Assembly (NCBI RefSeq): GCF_014640615.1
Contig: NZ_BMHH01000006.1
Location: 62,001 to 126,000, forward strand
DNA length: 64,000 nt
Direction: 5' to 3'
Source: Paramesorhizobium endophyticum
GTDB taxonomy: Bacteria; Pseudomonadota; Alphaproteobacteria; Rhizobiales; Rhizobiaceae
The notes under the pieces are model-generated. The model was given only the letters and a program-made list of their open reading frames with translations, was not told the origin of the DNA and ran no database searches. The translations under genes and the position numbers were made by a program. Each line of letters opens with the position of its first letter. Position 1 is the stretch's first letter. Of this stretch, positions 61,848 through 64,000 are shown piece by piece.

Positions 61848-64000
61848 ATGATTAGACAGCGGAATGTTGGCCGCCTGCTGGCCGCTACATCGGGACTGAC
61901 ACTTGCATTGGCATTGATGCAGCCGGCTGCGGCAGGCGACGTAAGTTGGGCTGGTGGAGCCCCGACCGGGGCCAAAAGCTGGGACAATGCCAGCTACTGG
62001 GTCGGAGGCGTTCTTCCGACTGGCAACGACGACGTGATGCTCAATGAGGCAAACGGCAATAGCACCTACATCCGGAGCGGCATAAAAACCGTCAATAGCC
62101 TGAACATTGGTTCGACCGAATTTACAGCCGGCCAGTGGGATGGCACCCTTGAGGTTCAGGGCAACGGCGCCGGGCTGAATGTCAACGGTGACGTTTTGGT
62201 TGGCCACGGTGGCGACGGCAGGATTCTGGTCGATCAAAACGCGCAGATGACGGTCGGCGGCAATCTGTCCCTGGGGCAGGGCACCAGTGGCGACGGCAAT
62301 TTCGCGCAACTGACCGTCTCGAACCAGGGCGTCGTCACAGTGGACGGTTCGACTGTCATAGGGTCGGACAAGAACGGCATACTCCTCATCAATACCGGCG
62401 GCACGTTGCAAAGCAACGGGTACGCGACTCTTGGCGAGCTTGCCGGATCGGAAGGCACCGCAACGGTAACCGGCGCAGGCTCGAACTGGACGGTCGGAGG
62501 CAATTTGGCTGTCGGCGAGTATGGCAAAGGTTCTCTCGCCATCAGCGATAAAGGTTCCGTGAATGCAGGTGGATGGGTTTCGGTCGGCTGGCATGCCGGA
62601 GGAACCGGTGAACTGGCCATCGAGAACGGCGGTACGTTGACATCCGTCGGTGGCTATATCGGTTCGGAAGGCGCAGGTAAGGCGACGGTGGACGGAGCCG
62701 GCTCGTCATGGACTGTCGACGGCAAGCTTTCCGTCGGCGTGGCAGGTACCGGCACGCTTACGGTCGAGAACAGCGGCCTGGTCCAGGCCGGGAGCGTCGT
62801 GGTTGGAGACGGCGCCGGTAGCGGCACGGTCACTCTCTGGACGAATGGCGTGCTGGCAACCGGATCGGTGCAGAAGGGCGCAGGCGCGGGTATCTTCAAT
62901 CTCAACGGCGGCATCTTGCGCGCCACCGGGGATAGCACGAATTTCATCAGCGGCTTCACCGGCAATGAATTCTACATCGGCGGCGACAACGGGACGATCG
63001 ATACCCAAGCCTACGACGTAACGGCGTCCTCGCAGATCGTCGGCGCGGGCGCACTTATCAAGACAGGTTCCGGCACGCTGACGCTCACCGGCACAAATAG
63101 CTATGCCGGCGAGACACGGATCAATGCGGGCACGGTCAGCGTCTCGCGGGATGAAAATCTCGGCGGCGGCGGTATTGTCCTGAACGGCGGTACGCTCCAG
63201 AACACGGCGGCCTTCACGTCGGCGCGCGATGTTCGTGTGGACGCCAACAATGGCCGCTTCCAAACCGATGCCGGCCTCACGCTTACGGGAACGATCTCCG
63301 GCGTCGGCGGGATTTACAAGACCGGCGCGGGCAAGCTGACGCTCACCGGCACAAACTCCTATGGAAGCACTCCGGGCAGAGGCACGGATATCCAGGAAGG
63401 CACCGTTTCGGTATCGCGAGACGAGAATCTCGGTGCGGCAACGGGCGTCGTCGTGCTCAATGGCGGCACGCTGGAGAACACTGCGGCCTTCTCCTCGGCG
63501 CGCGGGGTTATCATCACCGGCAGGAACGGCACGCTCGACACCGATGCCAACCTGACGCTGACCGGCGTTGTTTCGGGCGCGGGCACGCTCACCAAGACCG
63601 GCAACGGCACGCTGACGCTCACCGGGGAAAACACCTATGCGGGCGGCACGAATATCAAAGTCGGCACCGTTTCGGTCTCGTCCGATGCCAACCTCGGCGA
63701 TGCAAAGGGTGGCGTCATCCTCGACAATGGCTGGCTGCAGAATACCGCTGCCTTCTCATCGGCGCGCAATATCCAGATCAGCGCCGACAATGGCGGTATC
63801 AGGACCGACGCCGACCTGACGCTTACGGGTGTGGTTTCCGGCGAGGGGTATCTCGTCAAGGACGGCATCGCCACGCTGACGCTTACCGGCGCCAACGCCT
63901 ATGCCGGCGGGACGAAGGTTCGTGGCGGCACGTTGCAGCTTGGCGATGGCGGCACGTCCGGCAGTGTTGCGGGCGATGTGGTCCTCGAGAATAGCTCGAC
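61848..64000 (+). CDS. Autotransporter passenger with repeat domains (partial, 3' end outside window)
   Basis: ATG 61848 (AGGA upstream) opens at least 717 codons to the window edge. A signal peptide (MIRQRNVGRLLAATSGLTLA and on, to about PAAAGD) is followed by VSWAGGAPTGAKSWDNASYW. Residues about 100-390 contain repeats of the type TVTGAGSNWTVGGNLAVGEY and TVDGAGSSWTVDGKLSVGVA, matching T5SS/PEP-CTERM-associated repeats. From about 400 there are three full repeats of about 90 residues plus a fourth beginning (KTGSGTLTLTGTNSYAGET, then GTVSVS, NGGTLQNTAAF, TDAGLTLTG), the autotransporter-associated beta-strand repeats. A beta-helical secreted passenger is predicted; the C-terminal barrel is not visible. 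Function, perhaps adhesion, is inferred. Confidence 0.85.
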   Translation, partial: MIRQRNVGRLLAATSGLTLALALMQPAAAGDVSWAGGAPTGAKSWDNASYWVGGVLPTGNDDVMLNEANGNSTYIRSGIKTVNSLNIGSTEFTAGQWDGTLEVQGNGAGLNVNGDVLVGHGGDGRILVDQNAQMTVGGNLSLGQGTSGDGNFAQLTVSNQGVVTVDGSTVIGSDKNGILLINTGGTLQSNGYATLGELAGSEGTATVTGAGSNWTVGGNLAVGEYGKGSLAISDKGSVNAGGWVSVGWHAGGTGELAIENGGTLTSVGGYIGSEGAGKATVDGAGSSWTVDGKLSVGVAGTGTLTVENSGLVQAGSVVVGDGAGSGTVTLWTNGVLATGSVQKGAGAGIFNLNGGILRATGDSTNFISGFTGNEFYIGGDNGTIDTQAYDVTASSQIVGAGALIKTGSGTLTLTGTNSYAGETRINAGTVSVSRDENLGGGGIVLNGGTLQNTAAFTSARDVRVDANNGRFQTDAGLTLTGTISGVGGIYKTGAGKLTLTGTNSYGSTPGRGTDIQEGTVSVSRDENLGAATGVVVLNGGTLENTAAFSSARGVIITGRNGTLDTDANLTLTGVVSGAGTLTKTGNGTLTLTGENTYAGGTNIKVGTVSVSSDANLGDAKGGVILDNGWLQNTAAFSSARNIQISADNGGIRTDADLTLTGVVSGEGYLVKDGIATLTLTGANAYAGGTKVRGGTLQLGDGGTSGSVAGDVVLENSS

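Noticed and set aside
61222-61855. Two open frames in the gap before the autotransporter
   Set aside because: No ribosome-binding site, no signal or domain, atypical composition, and the second overlaps the autotransporter start.

Overview
The window is a piece of core chromosome from an alphaproteobacterium of the order Hyphomicrobiales (Rhizobiales), most likely the Brucella/Ochrobactrum/Phyllobacteriaceae neighbourhood. The grounds are gene order (maf, PPDK-regulator, hemE, hemJ, rho, mnmE, mnmG, rsmG, parA, parB, holA; cobS/cobT; ATR-etfB-etfA-hbd; ftsEX-hpt; lysA-lptM-argH), high GC and Rhizobiales-type intergenic palindromes. The genus is inferred from protein familiarity and was not checked against a database.

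Positions 1-11,400 look like the replication-origin domain. A 430-bp gap between the PPDK-regulator gene and hemE holds DnaA-box-like 9-mers, an AT-rich stretch and seven GANTC sites within 237 bp. Genes point away from it on both sides. On the right arm follow hemE-hemJ, rho, mnmE, mnmG-rsmG and parA-parB, with four parS sites (two perfect 16-mers) in and around mnmE/mnmG/rsmG and a fifth degenerate one in hemJ. An array of ten octamers separates parB from the convergent holA.

Positions 11,400-24,600 carry an ABC transporter, a secreted phytase-like protein, tRNA-Arg(CCU), an M20 amidohydrolase, a D-Ala-D-Ala carboxypeptidase with a His-rich CobW metallochaperone, tusA with an L,D-transpeptidase lipoprotein, accA and xerD. 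Positions 24,700-33,100 carry aroK-aroB, bolA, a J-domain protein, cobS-GFA-cobT, rpmB and a queuosine-precursor transporter with a candidate preQ1 riboswitch. Positions 33,200-45,700 carry a DMT exporter, a MerR regulator diverging from a Zn/Cd/Pb P-type ATPase, metA behind a SAM-II riboswitch and terminator, hisC-tyrC, and envelope and division genes up to ftsEX. Positions 45,800-61,200 carry hpt, a TIGR02302 membrane protein, lysA-lptM-argH, tlpA, the ATR-etf-hbd cluster and cysK. The last 2.1 kb is the 5' part of a large type V autotransporter that runs off the edge.

I see no prophage, integrase cluster, CRISPR array, toxin-antitoxin or defence island. The most interesting content is regulatory and structural: the origin/centromere region, two riboswitches, a MerR operator and several families of dispersed inverted repeats. 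All domain and family calls are from reading the sequence; no search was run.
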